Of a DNA stretch of 22,620 nt, positions 22,281 through 22,620 are shown piece after piece. Under the pieces are notes generated by a model. The model saw only the letters and a list, made by a program, of their open reading frames with translations. It did not search any database and was not told where the DNA came from. Both the position numbers and the translations under genes were made by a program. Origin of the DNA: DAIPHL01 sp036771375 (lineage in GTDB: Bacteria; Synergistota; Synergistia; Synergistales; Synergistaceae); assembly GCA_036771375.1 (NCBI GenBank), contig DAIPHL010000016.1, forward strand, positions 1 to 22,620, in the 5' to 3' direction. Numbering within the stretch: position 1 is the first letter of the stretch; each line of letters starts with the position of its first letter.

Positions 22281-22620
22281 ACGCCGGGCCCGAGCCGAAA
22301 ATGGGGAACGCGCTCGACTACGACGCGATCGCAAACGACGTCTTCGCCCCTCTGTACCCGGTGGTCGCGGATCTTTTGCTGAAGCGCACCGGCGTGTCAT
22401 CCGGAAGGATGCTGGATCTCGGCTGCGGCGGAGGTCATCTGGGCTACGCCGTCATGGCGGTGGCCCCGTTCGAAGGGTGGTTTCTCGACGTCTCGCCCGA
22501 TGCCGTCTCGCTCTGCCGGAGGCGTTCGTTCGACCTCGGGTTGGAGGAGAGGAGCCTCTGTTTCGTCGGAGACGTTCACGCCATGCCGTTCGAGGACGGT
22601 TTTTTCGATCTGGTCGTGAG
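22277..22620 (+). CDS. Class I SAM-dependent methyltransferase, C-terminus cut off by window edge
   Basis: The first 114 codons are present. Motif I LDLGCGGGHLG starts at residue 46, the acidic end of strand 2 is Asp71 (FLDVSPDAV), and GDVHAMPFEDGFFDLVV at about 98-114 is the next block; this is the Methyltransf_11/UbiE-like form. The substrate is unknown. Start ATG at 22277 overlaps the DUF364 stop by four bases (ATGA), indicating a shared operon. The gene continues beyond the right edge. Confidence 0.88.
   Translation, partial: MNAGPEPKMGNALDYDAIANDVFAPLYPVVADLLLKRTGVSSGRMLDLGCGGGHLGYAVMAVAPFEGWFLDVSPDAVSLCRRRSFDLGLEERSLCFVGDVHAMPFEDGFFDLVV

Overview
The window looks like a chromosomal segment of a Synergistota bacterium (high GC, diderm, amino-acid/peptide fermenter type). 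Three things point there: a secreted protein at 11562-12503 ending in a textbook Synerg-CTERM tail (Gly run, Cys, hydrophobic helix, Arg cluster); a porin at 2363-3934 that joins an SLH domain and coiled coil to an outer-membrane barrel; and the mix of housekeeping genes with a peptide-uptake module. Genus cannot be fixed from the sequence. No tRNA, rRNA, CRISPR array, insertion sequence or phage gene was seen.

Left part (1-4042): a truncated PlsC-type acyltransferase on the minus strand diverges from an M50 site-2-type protease and surE. A consensus promoter then drives the SLH porin through a leader of about 300 nt, which carries a small basic ORF with a strong ribosome binding site. The porin ends at a clear intrinsic terminator. 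4043-4465 is non-coding and holds an 11-G run.

Middle (4466-12503): minus-strand genes rpsB-tsf-pyrH-frr form the classic translation/UMP-kinase operon, with an internal hairpin terminator between tsf and pyrH and a strong one after frr. Next comes a second minus-strand operon: a PerR-type regulator, a CPBP glutamic intramembrane protease, an unknown secreted protein and a Gph-like HAD phosphatase. A membrane-anchored protein of unknown function (10490-11431, plus) converges on the DUF4198-like Synerg-CTERM protein across a shared bidirectional terminator. The CPBP protease and the Synerg-CTERM protein are plausibly enzyme and substrate of a surface-sorting system.

Right part (12928-22620): a GntR/FCD regulator diverges from isoaspartyl dipeptidase (iadA). 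Between them, two perfect 16-bp inverted repeats lie on the -35 and -10 of the iadA-side promoter. Converging on iadA is a complete peptide ABC transporter operon (two permeases, two ATPases, then the binding protein last) from a consensus promoter near 21261. Together these read as a regulated module for import and cleavage of peptides, including isoaspartyl dipeptides. At the right edge, a DUF364-type protein is translationally overlapped with a truncated SAM methyltransferase.
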